Positions 36,290 through 48,628 of a stretch of 64,000 nucleotides of DNA are shown here, one piece after another. Position numbers and translations under genes: made by a program. Below the pieces are notes generated by a model. The model was not told where the DNA came from and ran no database searches. It saw only the letters and a list, made by a program, of their open reading frames with translations. Every line of letters begins with the position of its first letter. Positions within the stretch are counted from its first letter, which is position 1. Source of the DNA: Ciona intestinalis (lineage: Eukaryota; Chordata; Ascidiacea; Phlebobranchia; Cionidae); assembly GCF_000224145.3 (NCBI RefSeq), contig NC_020170.2, positions 1,506,300-1,570,299 of the forward strand. Reading direction: 5' to 3'.

Positions 36290-39200
36290 ATGGGCATGGC
36301 AGAAGTTAGAGTAGTAAGTGACGATTTGAGAATATAGTAATCGCCGTTAGCGTGGCTCTCGTTTACTCATCTAGCATAGTATTGCACTATTTAAAAACTA
36401 TTTTTTATTATACAGTATATAAATTAATTTGTGAATTGTGCAGGTTGCGTACAGTGTATTAAAGTTAATCATCTTCTGCTCAAGTATGGCATCAATGAAG
36501 ATTACTTCAAGTATGTTTCCTCTTATTGTATGTTTCATAACCTTCATTTATCAACTATTTTTGCAGAGGAGGTGTTCGCAGGACTCCCACAAACAGAACG
36601 TGCTGTTGCATATGTCTTAGGGGCGGACCCAAAAGGAAAGAATTTTTTATATTGCTGTGGAAACTGTGTTATCGTTCGTGATATTGAGGTATACCTTACA
36701 CATCCTTTGTTTTACTGTAATATATTCTTTGTTATTCCAAGATCCGTAAAAATATTAGTTGACTTTATTAAGCAACATTATTAGTTTGACACATTTGTGT
36801 ATTTAGGCAACACCAAAGGCACACAGTGTTTATTGATTGAGAATGGGTCCCTGTTAAATTAGGTATAGCATCAAAGTCTATAATTTTATTACCAAGTATA
36901 GGGTGGAACCCACTTTTTTATTAGTGGGTATTGCAGTAAGTATACTGTATACATATAGGCATACACAATAACTTTTGCAACACAAAAAATGTTAGCTCAC
37001 AGAAAATGACTTACTTAACCTAACTGACTGAATGATAAAGTTCTGCAGTTGTGCACTGTTTTAAACTAATATAAACCTCCATTTTACAGAATCCAAAGAG
37101 CATTGATCTATTTTCTGGCCATCAAAAACCACCATCAGTTGCCAAATATGCAAACACTGGTTATTATATTTGTTCTGGTGATGCAAGCGGTTGGATTAAA
37201 ATCTGGGACACCACACAAAAAGAACACCTTGTAAAAGTAAACATATATAAAAAAATGGGCTACATATAATTTACGAAAAAGATAGGTTACACATACCTGT
37301 TCAAATTGAGGCTACATGTATACATTTATATTAAGTATGTATATATACATCTCATTTTTACACATAAGTAACAGTAAACAGGCATTTACAAACCTAAATA
37401 CCAAATAGTTTCTAATTTGTTACCTGTTAAAATTTGGGCTACATATATACATTTGTAATAAATATGTATATATCTCATTCTTACAACTAAACTGCAGTAA
37501 ACAGGCATTTACAAACCTAAATGGTTTCCCATTTGTTACTTAGTAACTTTGTGCAGTGAATTCTACAATGTTTCAAATACCTTTGATCCAGCTTATAGTA
37601 AATAAATAATGCATATTATGTTTCAGTATGAGTATCAGGTCCTTGCTGGTAAGGTCAAGGACATATCATGGGATGCTGATAGCAAACGTATAGCAGTGTG
37701 TGGAGAGGGTAGAGAAAAGTAAGAAAATCTTTTTTCTTTTATCTAATATTTCTGCTTTTTTGTGTTCTGTTGCTGTTGTTACCTGACTGCACTTAGTTTT
37801 TACATGTATTAATTTAAAAAACTATTGCCTATCTGTGTTATTATATTTATCTTAACACTGCTTAGTCTTTTTAAATAACATTAAAGATAAATGACAGGTA
37901 TGCTCATGCTTTACTGTGGGATTCTGGATCAAGTGTTGGAAACTTAAACGGGATTGGTAAATCAGCCAACTCTGTTCATATTAAACCAACACGTCCGTAC
38001 AAGTGTGCTGTGGCTTCTGAAGATTATTCAACTTACTTTTATTCTGGACCACCATTCAAGGATGCCAAAGTTGTGGAGGTGGGTACCTTAGAAGAATGTT
38101 CTGAGTTTAGCAAACAATAGGAAAAATACAACTACTTGTGTAATGTGTATGAGTGTATCCTAACTGAAGTCTAATAGAAATAAGAATTTTCTATTTTTTT
38201 GTTAAATAATATGTCAGTACTTTCATTCTTTCATATATATATATATAGCAAAGTGGTTAGCGCGCCTGCCTGTAACCCATTCGCCATAGGTAATGGGTTC
38301 AGGGCCGTCACTGCTACCATTATGGGAGTATGTGTTCTTGGGCAAGTAAGTTAACAGCAATTGTTCCAATCCAGTGGTCACTAATGGGTTGTCCAAATTA
38401 TCAGCCATACAAAAAAAAAGCCCCAAAAAATAATCGCCCAAAAAGTAACATACATGGTAGCCTGTAAGCTGACATGAGGTGTATTAACACTTGTGTTATA
38501 ACAATTGTGGTTTTCCAGCCAAGTTACATTCATCCTTTCATGCTAAAATATCAAACATTGTTTCAGCATACAGACCGCAAAACACTTTTTCTTTGATGGT
38601 AAGTTTGTGTAAATTCGTATTTAATTAATAGTTTGATTACTTTCACCAGGGCGGTCAAAGGTTTGCAAACTGTGTTCGATTTTCACCTGACGGGAAATAT
38701 TTTGCTGTCTGCAGCTCTGATGGGGATATTTATCTTTACGATGGCAAAACTGGGGACTTGGTATGTGATAAGCTATTTATCAAAGTATGCTGAAAGCTAA
38801 TTTGAAGCAAACTTTGAATTGTTTGATTTTGATGTGTCAATGATTTTATGTAAACAAAAATACTGCAACAAGCAAGAAGCAATGAGTCTTTCGATGTTTT
38901 TCAAATATACAAGAGTATATTTAATTATAAATACCAAACAATAATTTTTAATTATTGTTTATGATGTCTAATTTGTATTTCTGTTTATATTTATTAGCTC
39001 CAGAAGCTCGGAGAAGGCTCATCAGACAAGCATAAAGGTGGGGTTTACAGTTTATGTTTCAACGCAACAGGTACAGAACTGTTATCGGCATCTGCTGATA
39101 AAACTGCCAAGATTTGGGACGTTGAATCACGTCAAGTTATTACGTAAGCAAACAACGTTTAAAATATATAGTAATGAACATGGGTAGATTTCTAAAACCA

Positions 39201-41552
39201 CAACTTTCCTTACAAGAAGGTATTTTAGTTACCAAAGCAATTGAACCCATTGCAACTGAGTTAAAATTGTCTTGTAACTCCTGGAAAGCCTTTCCAGTTA
39301 ACCTTACAAAATTACTATACGTCTTTCACATAAAATTTCATAAGGATATTATTTTCTAGAACCCTTTAATATGGGAACAAGTGTTGATGATCAGCANNNN
39401 NNNNNNNNNNNNNNNNNNNNNNNNNNNNNNNNNNNNNNNNNNNNNNTGTAGCAAATTATATTTACTCAATTTCAATGTTTGTTGCTATTTTTCTGTTCTT
39501 ATTTTAATTTATTTGTCTTCGTTATTGTCTTTAAAGAATAATTTATGTTATGCTTAAACAAAGCATTGTTTAGTGAAAATGCTAAATATATTCCTTCGTT
39601 CTGAACTTGAAAGTGTTACCTATACGATATTTTAAACATTAAAATTTGTACTTTAATATTTTAGTAATACTTGTATTCTAATTAACAGGTAGTCTCAATG
39701 CTCTATGATGCAGATAGTAACAAGCTGATCACTGTTGGCTTGGACAACAATGTGAGGTTTGCAGATTGCGACACAGCTGAATATAATAATGATACCATTC
39801 CTCTTGAATCGGAACCGACAGCCATCCGTAAAACAAAAGATGGCAAGCTTGTTGTTAGTTGTCAGAAAGAAGTAAGAACTTTGAAATGTTTGTAATTAAA
39901 TTCCTGGTAATTAGTAGCCTATGGGCCTTTATTGAATTAGTAGGTTTCGCTTTCTTTAAATGTTTTCTGGTTGCAGAAATATTTTTACCATTATTCTTTT
40001 TAAAAAGGCATTTGTGGTTTTGGTTATATTGACATCATAATTAAAGTATAATGGGTTCGATGTGTGTTGATCATTCAAAGTAACATGAGCGATAATTCTA
40101 AAGCAGGCATGAGGTGTAGAATGTAGCTTCGTGTTTTGACCACTTTAACCTACAGACAAACAAATTAGTAAAATTTGTTTATTTTTAACCTATTTGTTAC
40201 ATTGCAGTTGGTGTTAATTAAAGATGGAAATAAAGTGTCTTCACTCCCATGGAAGGTACAACACCCTTCTAAGATAAACACATTTGGTTCTACTATCATT
40301 GCAAAAGGCAAAGTAAGTAACTTGATTATTTTTCCAAATTTTCATATTGGTAAAAATAAAAAAGAAAGTAATAAAATTATTGGTCAAGATTCCTTACAAA
40401 AGTATTGCCTAGTCTTTCTGTTCCAAACCCAAATATTAAGTATAATTATTTGTAAGCGTAAAATAAAAAATGAAATGACTAGATCACAATATGCACTGAG
40501 GCTTTCTTAAGTACATGAGAAGTGCAGACGCACTGTTTTAACCAACTGTATTACACCTTTAACAGTTAAAATTACCTTATTTTTAAAGGAAACCATTACT
40601 AGCAAGGCGGTAAACACATTTCAACTTTACAATATTGAGGGCAATTCCATCACTGAAAGCCCTGAAGTTTACAAGATAATGAATGAAGTTTCTGCCATAG
40701 CTGTTTCACCTGATGAAACACTTGTTGCAATTGCTGATGTAAACCAACTACCGATTTATGAAGTGACAACGGGATTTAATGTGAGTTATAAGACAATTTT
40801 TGTAAACGAGTAATGAATTGTACTTTTTATCCTCGTACAGCGAGAGGACAACAGTTGTTATAAGCATGTGTGTATTGTTCAATACACCTTGTTTAAACAT
40901 GTATTTAACTTTGTTTTTGTATCTTTTTTACGAGTTTTTTCTATTGTTTTGGCTTGCCCAAAGTCATACGTTGATACTACAATAAAACAGGTAATATAGT
41001 GTGAGTGTCTAACCACAAAACCACTGTTGCCAGTTTTTCTCGTTTTTTTTTGTTAAATACTAAGTTTTCTTTTTGTGTTAGGAACCAGCCAAGCAGTTTT
41101 CTGGCCACTCCAACAAAGTGGCGGCAATTGCGTGGTCACCAGATAGTCAGCGCTTGTGTTCCGTATCTGTTGATTGTTCAATTATGGTGTGGGATTATGC
41201 TACTGGTGAGAAGCGAACAGTTCAAAGTAAGTAGAGCAATTTAGGTCTTGAAATGTTTTATCAAAAAGTCATGTTTATTACCTCAAATTTTTTTGGTTAC
41301 TCAAAAAAATGTTTGTTTTTTTCCATCAAACAATTTTTTTGTTTTGTTCTTTAAAAATTGTTTAAACTTTTTTAATTGTCTAAAAACTATAATAAAAGGT
41401 GTGTTTTATGCAAACACATCAGTTTAATAACATTTATTTTAACAGGGGCTCATCCAAAGAGTGTAATAAATGATGTGGCATGGTTGGATAATCATACTGT
41501 TGTAACTGTTGCCCAAGATTGCTCAGTGAGGCAGTGGACTGTATCATTTTAA
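36290..41552 (+). CDS. WDR1: WD repeat protein 1 / actin-interacting protein 1 (middle exons lost in gap)
   Basis: Exons: 36486-36510 (start ATG 36486, MASMKITS), 36567-36688, 37090-37236, 37627-37718, 37898-38078, 38650-38760, 38998-39143, 39360-39396 running into the gap, then 39689-39871, 40208-40312, 40589-40780, 41082-41226, 41446-41552. The product is a tandem WD40 propeller protein that helps cofilin disassemble actin filaments. Matches: [76 protein letters not shown], and the end [18 protein letters not shown]. An alternative 5' end joins 36290-36313 to 36444-36510 in frame (MGMAEVRV...). Some 80-90 residues after VDDQ, present in the human protein, are missing behind the 50-N gap. 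The exon at 39360 reads in frame only if one C of its CCC were absent, so a base error beside the gap is likely. Confidence 0.93.
38247..38545 (+). mobile_element. tRNA-derived SINE in a WDR1 intron
   Basis: Near full length: AAGTGGTTAGCGCGCCTGCC, CCAGTGGTCACTAATGGGTT, AACATACATGGTAGCCTGTA and the tail AAGTTACATTCATCC. Confidence 0.85.
39397..39446. other. Assembly gap (50 N) inside WDR1
   Basis: Exactly 50 N interrupt the exon that begins at 39360. By comparison with the human protein, the rest of this exon and probably at least one more lie in the gap. Confidence 0.99.
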
Positions 41553-42331
41553 CTTTACAATTTATATTCAATATTAACATGGAATGATATACTTTGTGGA
41601 AACACAGTATGATACAATGCCTGCTTTCAATACAACCATGTTATATATACCATATGTAGAATGTACTTTACTCAGTTCATAGTATTTAAGAAACATGCCT
41701 TTAATAATTAAAATTAAATTTGCAAGCACTTGTACAGCGCATGTTTAATCATTTATCAAATATATTTTATATGTCCGGATTTAAACAATATACTTGTATT
41801 GCTTGTGTAAAATTTAAACAGAAATTGTTTTATTTTGGTTGTAATTTTAATGAATGTAAATGCTGCTTTTGATTAATGGAAAATAAATCTTGAGGTAGAA
41901 TTGTATTTTGTGATACACAGCTTTAATAATTCTAAAACAGTTCATACTGCAATTTAAAAATTATGTTCTGTTATTTTGATTTTGTATGCAAGTCACTTTC
42001 AAAAGAGTAAAAAATACTTTTATTAGATTTTATATAAGTAAAGTCAATATGTCAAGGCATACTGTGGCCTTAGGAGTTTAACCCAGAGTTGGCCCATTAT
42101 TTCCCAGAGTGTCATTTCCCTAATAAATATGACCTACACAGGACATCAATTGTTAGTATCGTAATATTTGAGGAGAAGAGTTAGTTTTAAAACTAAGATA
42201 TGTCTGGTAGACAATATTTCAGAAATTATTCGGTATATTGAATAGGCGATTCGTGTAAATAAAATTGCAAGTACATTAAATATAAGGCAGAAGATTAAAA
42301 ATTTCTCAAGACACAAAAGGGTAAAAAATTA
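41553..42331. other. Tail-to-tail interval between WDR1 and the MFSD4B-like gene
   Basis: AATAAA at about 41882 is a plausible WDR1 polyadenylation signal. Nothing else is recognised. Confidence 0.5.
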
Positions 42332-45300
42332 TTAAGCAGCCCTGTTACTGTAGCGTGATGCAAATCGAAACATTACGAACATTAACACTGTTAGCAACAT
42401 AATATAACCAAGCGAAAAGTAAAGAAACGACATTGGGAAACTTTCAATAAGTTGACCAACTGGAATTGGTAAAACCATTTCACCCAATGCTCCGCCAACT
42501 ATAAAGATACTGGCAGCTCTGTATTGAAAGATAAATTATAAAACATAAAAAGTTGCAAATACAGGAATCTTATTTCAGCAAAATATTAAACACCAAGTAA
42601 CCAAACCAATTTACCTTCCATTTACTACAATATATTTCTCCGCCCAAACAAATGCCATGCCGTATATACTAGCTGCAGAAAAACCACTAATTCCAACCCC
42701 AAGCCAGAATAAAACGGGTGCAGATGTTGCATACAATGGTAAGCATAACATCAGGATAGTGGATAATAATAGGACAACAACATCCAGCACCAAAAGCACT
42801 GTAGGAAAAATTTGTGCGAATTTTATCAGAATTTAAGCAATTCATATATATATATATATATAAACTTACCATGAACAACATTTACAAATTTAATGCTACA
42901 TTTGTGAATAGGGTGTATAAGACACTAAACAAACATTTCTCTAACCAAACATAAAAAGATAACAACTTGTAAGCAGGCTTAAGGTGCATAAACAAACATG
43001 CTACAACAACTGTCAAGTATCATGCATTTGTACAGGTAAAAGTAATTAATATCCACATAATAAATATTAAATACCAGGCGTCAACAATACAGAACTCAGA
43101 ACTTTTAAGAGAACAAGTTAAGAATTGCTATTTATATCTGTTTACCTTTGGCTGAGAACTTCTTTGCTAAAATAATGGAACAAAATTGGCCGACAGCAAC
43201 AGAAACGTAGTTCACAGTACTCATGTCAGTTGCACTATCCTTTGAGTAACGCATACCGGGCACATCACTTATTGCAAACGTGTATAAATAAGTTATAAAG
43301 CCAACTTCAGCACCAATATAAACAAAGTAAAGCAAAAATAGGAAGCACAAGATTGAATATCTGGAAAATACAAACAATGTTGTTACAAGCAAAAAAAGGT
43401 AAACAAACAGTTTTTTGATCCTTTCTCACATAACTTCTGGCCAAACGTATTCTACAAAAAACAAGGCAGTGTTAAAGTAAAAGATAGAAAACTAAGACGT
43501 TGGCGTCATAAAATATGAAGAATTATTCACAAACAAATGCAAACATTCGCACATTGGGTGTCAAACATCTATGAATGCAGAGGTAGTCATGCTGTCATGC
43601 ATAATGTTGAGATAACTGCACAATCTCCAAATTTTATGGTTGCCATGCACCCCCCCAGCCTTTCCAGGTTTGGCGCTTTTGACATGACCAATAACATAAA
43701 AATAGAAAAAAAAACATATTAATATATTATCACCTAAAAAACTTTTGCTCTCTTTTTCTTTTTTGTTCTCTTTGAGCGTTTCCATTTTTAAGCTTGGTAA
43801 ATAATTTCAAACAAACAAACAGCAGTGAAACTAGTGTGCCAACAATTGCCATGATAATGTATATTATGCTTAAGTACGGTATAGAAGTTTCTTCAATATA
43901 ATGCACTTCATAATTCAAAGTCTCTGTAAAAGTGTTTTAATACATTATATAAATAAAAGAAACATACTTGCATTTTTTTTTATATATTTGTTTAAATAAA
44001 CAATCTTAAAAGCCATATTTTAGTATGGATTTATTCAGGAAAATAAAAAACACAGTGAATATAAAATGCTAATACAAATGCCCTTACCAACAGCAGCGGT
44101 GGTAACATTAGAACGTTCAATTTCATTCAAGAATGGTTTTGCTAGCGCAGGTGTAACTGCACATCCGAAGCAATAACAAAAATGAATAAACTGCAAGAAA
44201 GGAGCTACCTTTGGCCCCCACAGATGTAAACAATAAACATTTCCAACTGTAAAGAAGTAAAATATATATATATATTATATATATAGCCTATAGAATAGCC
44301 CTATACCATGTATTTTGTTAAAAACAACACAACACGGAACAAAATGTTAACTAAGAATTTCGAATCACGTTCAAATATATTTAGCCACCATTTTATATTG
44401 AATATACTAAATAATTGAATTTTATTACTATAACACTAAATACATCTGCATTTAATGTAAAAGCTAAGAAATACTTGCACATTATTACCAATAAATTAAA
44501 CTATGTTCTACTGCTAGTTCTACCCGAAATAACTTCATGTATATAATTAGTTTTGTATGATTTATATATGTAATACCTTATTCTTAATTAGTATTCTTGC
44601 TTTCATGCAATAGTTGTGTAAATTAATTTCACTTTATGGCCCATAGTGAATTAAAGTTACATGACAACATGGATATCTAAAATTTTAATTTAAAAAACTG
44701 CTACACATTTGATAGAGTTTGCTTACTTGTTTCAAATGCACCAAGTCCTATTGAATTCAGAGCAGTTACAATAAACAACCAAACAGTATTTGTTGCCATA
44801 GGAATAAATACCAAAAAACAAGACATGCACATCAGTGATGCAATAAGGGTGAGGTGAATATCAATCATTCTGAAATAAAACTTAAATATGAACCCTATCG
44901 ATAATATGATTTGCTCTATTACATTTTTAATCAAATTAAATTAAAAGTAACTTTATCCTCGCGTGGCCCGGAAAATAACAGTCGTTATAATAAAATGGGG
45001 TTCTGCTTCATACACCACATGCTCGCTTACAAGTTACCATGTATGTAAGTTTGTCTGTGATCATACATTCTATATGGCTGACAATTTAGCCAACCCATTA
45101 GTGACCACTGGATTAGAGCAATTTCCGTTAACTGTCTTGCCCAAAGACATATGCACCAACACTAGTAGCAGCAACGAGTTTTGAACTCATAACCTGTGGG
45201 TTGGAGTCAGGGATGTTAACTCCTGTTCCACCTCGCTAGACATTCCACAAATTTAGTTAAACAGTGATTAGTCGCAGGCACATTTATGATTTTTTAGAAC

Positions 45301-46235
45301 TTAACTTAAAAGTTTTAAAGTAAATTGTCAGAACAAATATTTTAATAACAATCGAAATGCATCATTATTTTATATAAGCATTGAATTCATTTAATTGTAA
45401 AAACAAAGTTTATGCAGCTACCCATCTAGTAGTCCAGCTGCAATTGATCCAAGTAAATACCCGCCGCCACGTGATATAATAACTGGAGCAACTTGATCGA
45501 TTGTAACATTGATGTTTTGCGCCAATGAAGGAATGGCTAATCCAAGAATAGTGAGATTGAAACCCTGTATGGAACATAACATGTTTTATTGTCGTTAAGA
45601 AATACATTATTCAACAGCACTATGGAACAGCAACTGGTGTAAATGGCTTTAGTCCAGAGAATATAGATTCAAGTTAGGCGCTGCTACCATTGTGGGAAAA
45701 TGTGTCCTTGGCCAGGACTTTACATCGGTTGCTCCAACCTAGTGCCCTTTATGTTTTAGGTTGTCTAAGTTATTTACTATACATTTAAAAAAATATACAC
45801 ATGTGGTTGTGGTAACGTGTTGTGAAGTGTATGGAAATAAAACACCCCTGTTCAGTACCAATGCCAGGCCACACGAGTATAGTTAAGTTACAATAATTCA
45901 CTCATAGGAATAGATACCTATCCAGTATTGTGTTCATTTCTGATGAATTTATTTAAATATTTGTGAAATTTAATATTACGGATGTTTTAAAACATACGTC
46001 TAATTAAAAAATGGCTTGCTCTACACTCACAAAGCAGTAGAAAAATATAAGAAATCAGTTAACAGTCGCTTACCATAGTAAGATAGCCAGCTCCTAACAC
46101 GGCTGTTTTGATGTAACGTGATTTTTCTGTCTTGCCATTGCTACATTCCTCCGTTTTGTTTTTAATTTCATTTGTTGGGTCGACTACTTTTGCTAATAAA
46201 GTATCGGCTGTAGCATCACTGCAATTTTCGGACAT
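42332..46235 (-). CDS. MFS sugar transporter, sodium-dependent glucose transporter 1 (MFSD4B)-like
   Basis: Eight exons in phase give 460 residues: 46235-46074, 45564-45422, 44869-44727, 44246-44088, 43923-43734, 43360-43146, 42798-42615, 42518-42332. The start is the first ATG (MSENCSDATADT) before a polar segment of about 45 residues. About twelve hydrophobic segments follow, with the family pattern GFNLTILGLAIPSLAQNI, ISRGGGYLLGSIAAGLLDG, NSIGLGAFETSK, the loop QFIHFCYCFGCAVTPALAKP, YFVYIGAEVGFITYLYTFAI, and FWLGVGISGFSAASIYGMAF. A long basic stretch (KNGNAQREQKRKREQK) sits in the central loop. Family members carry glucose, fructose or urea at the plasma membrane; the substrate here is unknown. 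The two upstream introns hold SINE copies. Placement in the NaGLT1/MFSD4 group is from remembered similarity. Confidence 0.85.
44943..45235 (-). mobile_element. tRNA-derived SINE in an MFSD4B-like intron
   Basis: Minus orientation: tail CTTTATCCTCGCGTGGCCCG, core CCCATTAGTGACCACTGGAT, head decayed. Confidence 0.8.
45620..45905 (+). mobile_element. Degraded SINE in an MFSD4B-like intron
   Basis: CGCTGCTACCATTGTGGGAA, GTTGCTCCAACCTAGTGCCC and a weak tail; clearly older than its neighbour at 44943. Confidence 0.65.
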
Positions 46236-46477
46236 AACCGCATACACTCCTCGCACGCAAGTGAAAGCAACTGGACCAAACAAAAAGTACTGTTGGTCCG
46301 TTGCCCAGTTAATAAAAATTCCCTAAGATGCGACAATATTTATTCACAGCAGTTTTCAACGGGGTCTTTCTATAAAGATGTATAAAAGACAAACAGTAAT
46401 AACCATTGATTGATTCTGAATCCTTACATATCTGTAACCCTCTTCGGCTATAGAATTTTTTTAACAGTCAAGTGCTT

Positions 46478-46539
46478 AAATGCAGTTGATCAGCTTTTTC
46501 CCATTGACAAATGCAGTTGATCAGCTTTTTCCCATTGAC
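46478..46539 (+). repeat. 31-bp tandem duplication
   Basis: Two perfect 31-bp units (46478-46508 and 46509-46539), each starting AAATGCAGTTGATCAGC. Confidence 0.9.
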
Positions 46540-47182
46540 ATGGCTTTTATTTGGTCTCTTCGGTCACGGTAACGAAGATTGAAAAAGTTTATTTTAGTAC
46601 TATATACTATTCCTCTTGCTACTTTCTGAACAAGCTATTTTCGCTAAACAAAATTCACTGAATTACCATATTACCTAAATGGGTTCTAGGGTATTTCCCA
46701 GCGCTATTTCCCACGGCCATTTCCCCTGTATACGTATTTAAACAATTGGGGAAACATGGGAAACTTTGGGGTGAGAAAGAGCGTGTGCCAAAAAGCCGGA
46801 GGAAAAATCCCGGCAAGAAATAGTCCGACCAAAAAATTAAAACCTATAATAGTGTTTTTAATATATTTGGCAAAACTAACCTTTAATTTTCAAATTCAAA
46901 ACAAATTATTCGAGAATCGAGACCCATAAAAAACTCCTGTTATAGAAACATTTCTGGGAATAAACGTGGTTAGTGGTGTTTAGGCTTTAGCACTGTAAAT
47001 ACAAAGGAAACTTAGGTTCAAGACTCGTAGCTGCAATACCATTGCTGTAGTGGCCCTTCATAAAAAAAAAAGTCTTATCGCCCTGTGGGGGCAACCAACC
47101 TCGAACGCTTGAGCTAACACAGCCCTAGCAATTCGATCGCTTCATTATGTGCTTGTTTTTTGTCTTCTCCACTCTATATTTT

Positions 47183-47315
47183 ACTGTGGGATAAGATAGG
47201 ACACCATTAGCACCCATATTTCCTATGATGGTGTTTTTAACAATTAACAACGCTCTTTTAGAGTCGTGAAGATACGGTATTTAATTCTTTATAATTCTTT
47301 GTTTACTTACCAAAT
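47183..47315 (-). mobile_element. TA-MITE, truncated
   Basis: A weak left end (ACTGTGGGATAAGATAGGAC) and interior are present; the copy breaks off after TTACCAAATG, next to the 16-bp inverted repeat. Confidence 0.7.
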
Positions 47316-47354
47316 GCCGCTAAGTATATTTGACTACTTTGAACTGTGGCTGGT

Positions 47355-47388
47355 CCATGGCCTACTCAATACATTGAGTAGGCCATGG
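47355..47388. repeat. Perfect 16-bp inverted repeat with 2-nt loop
   Basis: CCATGGCCTACTCAAT and its exact complement ATTGAGTAGGCCATGG are separated by AC. It lies next to the truncated MITE. Confidence 0.9.
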
Positions 47389-48628
47389 CTGGTCTCACCA
47401 GACTTAAATGATGATTTTATTATTATCACGGTTAGTATTTCAAAGGCAAAACTGATGCAACATACAAGCGTATATCAACATACAAACGCTGCAACGACCG
47501 TGTCACATACTCCCGACACGGTAATAATTTACTTTCAAAAATTCTTTTTAATCTTGATTAGGTATTTTTCATGACATGAGTATCGGTTTCGAACCCGACC
47601 TGGTTCTATAGCCCTCGACACCAACACATCGAACTTCATGATCGGGTCCATTTTTTACGCTGGCGCCATTTGCATGCGCGCCATTTGCGATTTCATACGG
47701 TTCGACTTTCGGAGCCCACAGAGCGTGAATCGCCTATACAAATGCATGGTCGGCATGTGTTCATTTGCGGTTCTTGTAAGCGATACAAAGCTAGAAACAC
47801 CTATAGCGATTGTTTTAACATTTAAAATATAATTTCTAATATAAATCTTGTTATATATAATATTAAATCTAAGAATTAATGTGAAGTAAATTAGCATTTT
47901 GACTGGTTTTCAGCGTACAGTGTGGTTTAACAGGGTACTTTACGTTGGCGATTAATACTAGCAGCAATCAGCATAGTTTTCCTAATATGATAATACCTAC
48001 GAATCTACAGAACCATTATATACTACATTTATAATCCAACATGAGTAGATATAGCGGACATATATAATATATTCATTTATTAATTCATCATGTAAAGCCT
48101 ATGTGCGTAGGAAATCATAGTCTCAAGGCCGAAGTCGTTGTCTATTACTGTAAATTATTACATGAAGGAGTAGTGCAGCATAAAAGCAATGTATGTGTGG
48201 TTACGTTTTCATGGTGGTTAACAATGTGACAAAAATCCAAAGCACACGAGATCACAAAGTTATGTGTCCCATCGCTAACCTAAAGGAACCTCAACAAACG
48301 TTGTATGGGTTCATAGAACGCAAAACACATTCTCTGTGTCATCATAGACGCATGTTGTGGAAGGAGTTCGCATTACGCGGTAAGTTATGTGCACAATACG
48401 ACAAACGCTTTGATTAGAAAGAGAATCGGTTGATTGGCTGCATTGGCTATAATGTGGAAGCAGGGTGTGTGGTACATGTATAATTTTGTAACGGTATGGG
48501 GTAGCATGTAGCAAATATATATTTTTGGGGGGAATTAAAATGAAAAGTCAAAACAGCTTTATAGGTACCATGATGTACAATAATTTTTTTCCAGATTTAT
48601 AAAGAAATATAAGCCGTGTTTAGTTACC

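Larger units (their letters stand above)
46236..48628. other. Gene-poor interval
   Basis: No convincing exon. It holds a 31-bp tandem duplication (46478-46539), a truncated TA-MITE (47183-47315) and a perfect 16-bp inverted repeat (47355-47388). A GC-richer patch at 47580-47770 has short open frames without recognisable content. Confidence 0.5.

Noticed and set aside
38566-38600. Possible extra WDR1 exon (after TTTCAG, reading HTDRKTLF)
   Set aside because: It reaches a stop within ten codons in the needed phase, and joining 38078 directly to 38650 matches the family.
47580-47832. GC-richer patch with a 64-residue open frame
   Set aside because: The residues show no recognisable domain, and no splice signals or partner exons were seen; it may be old repeat DNA.
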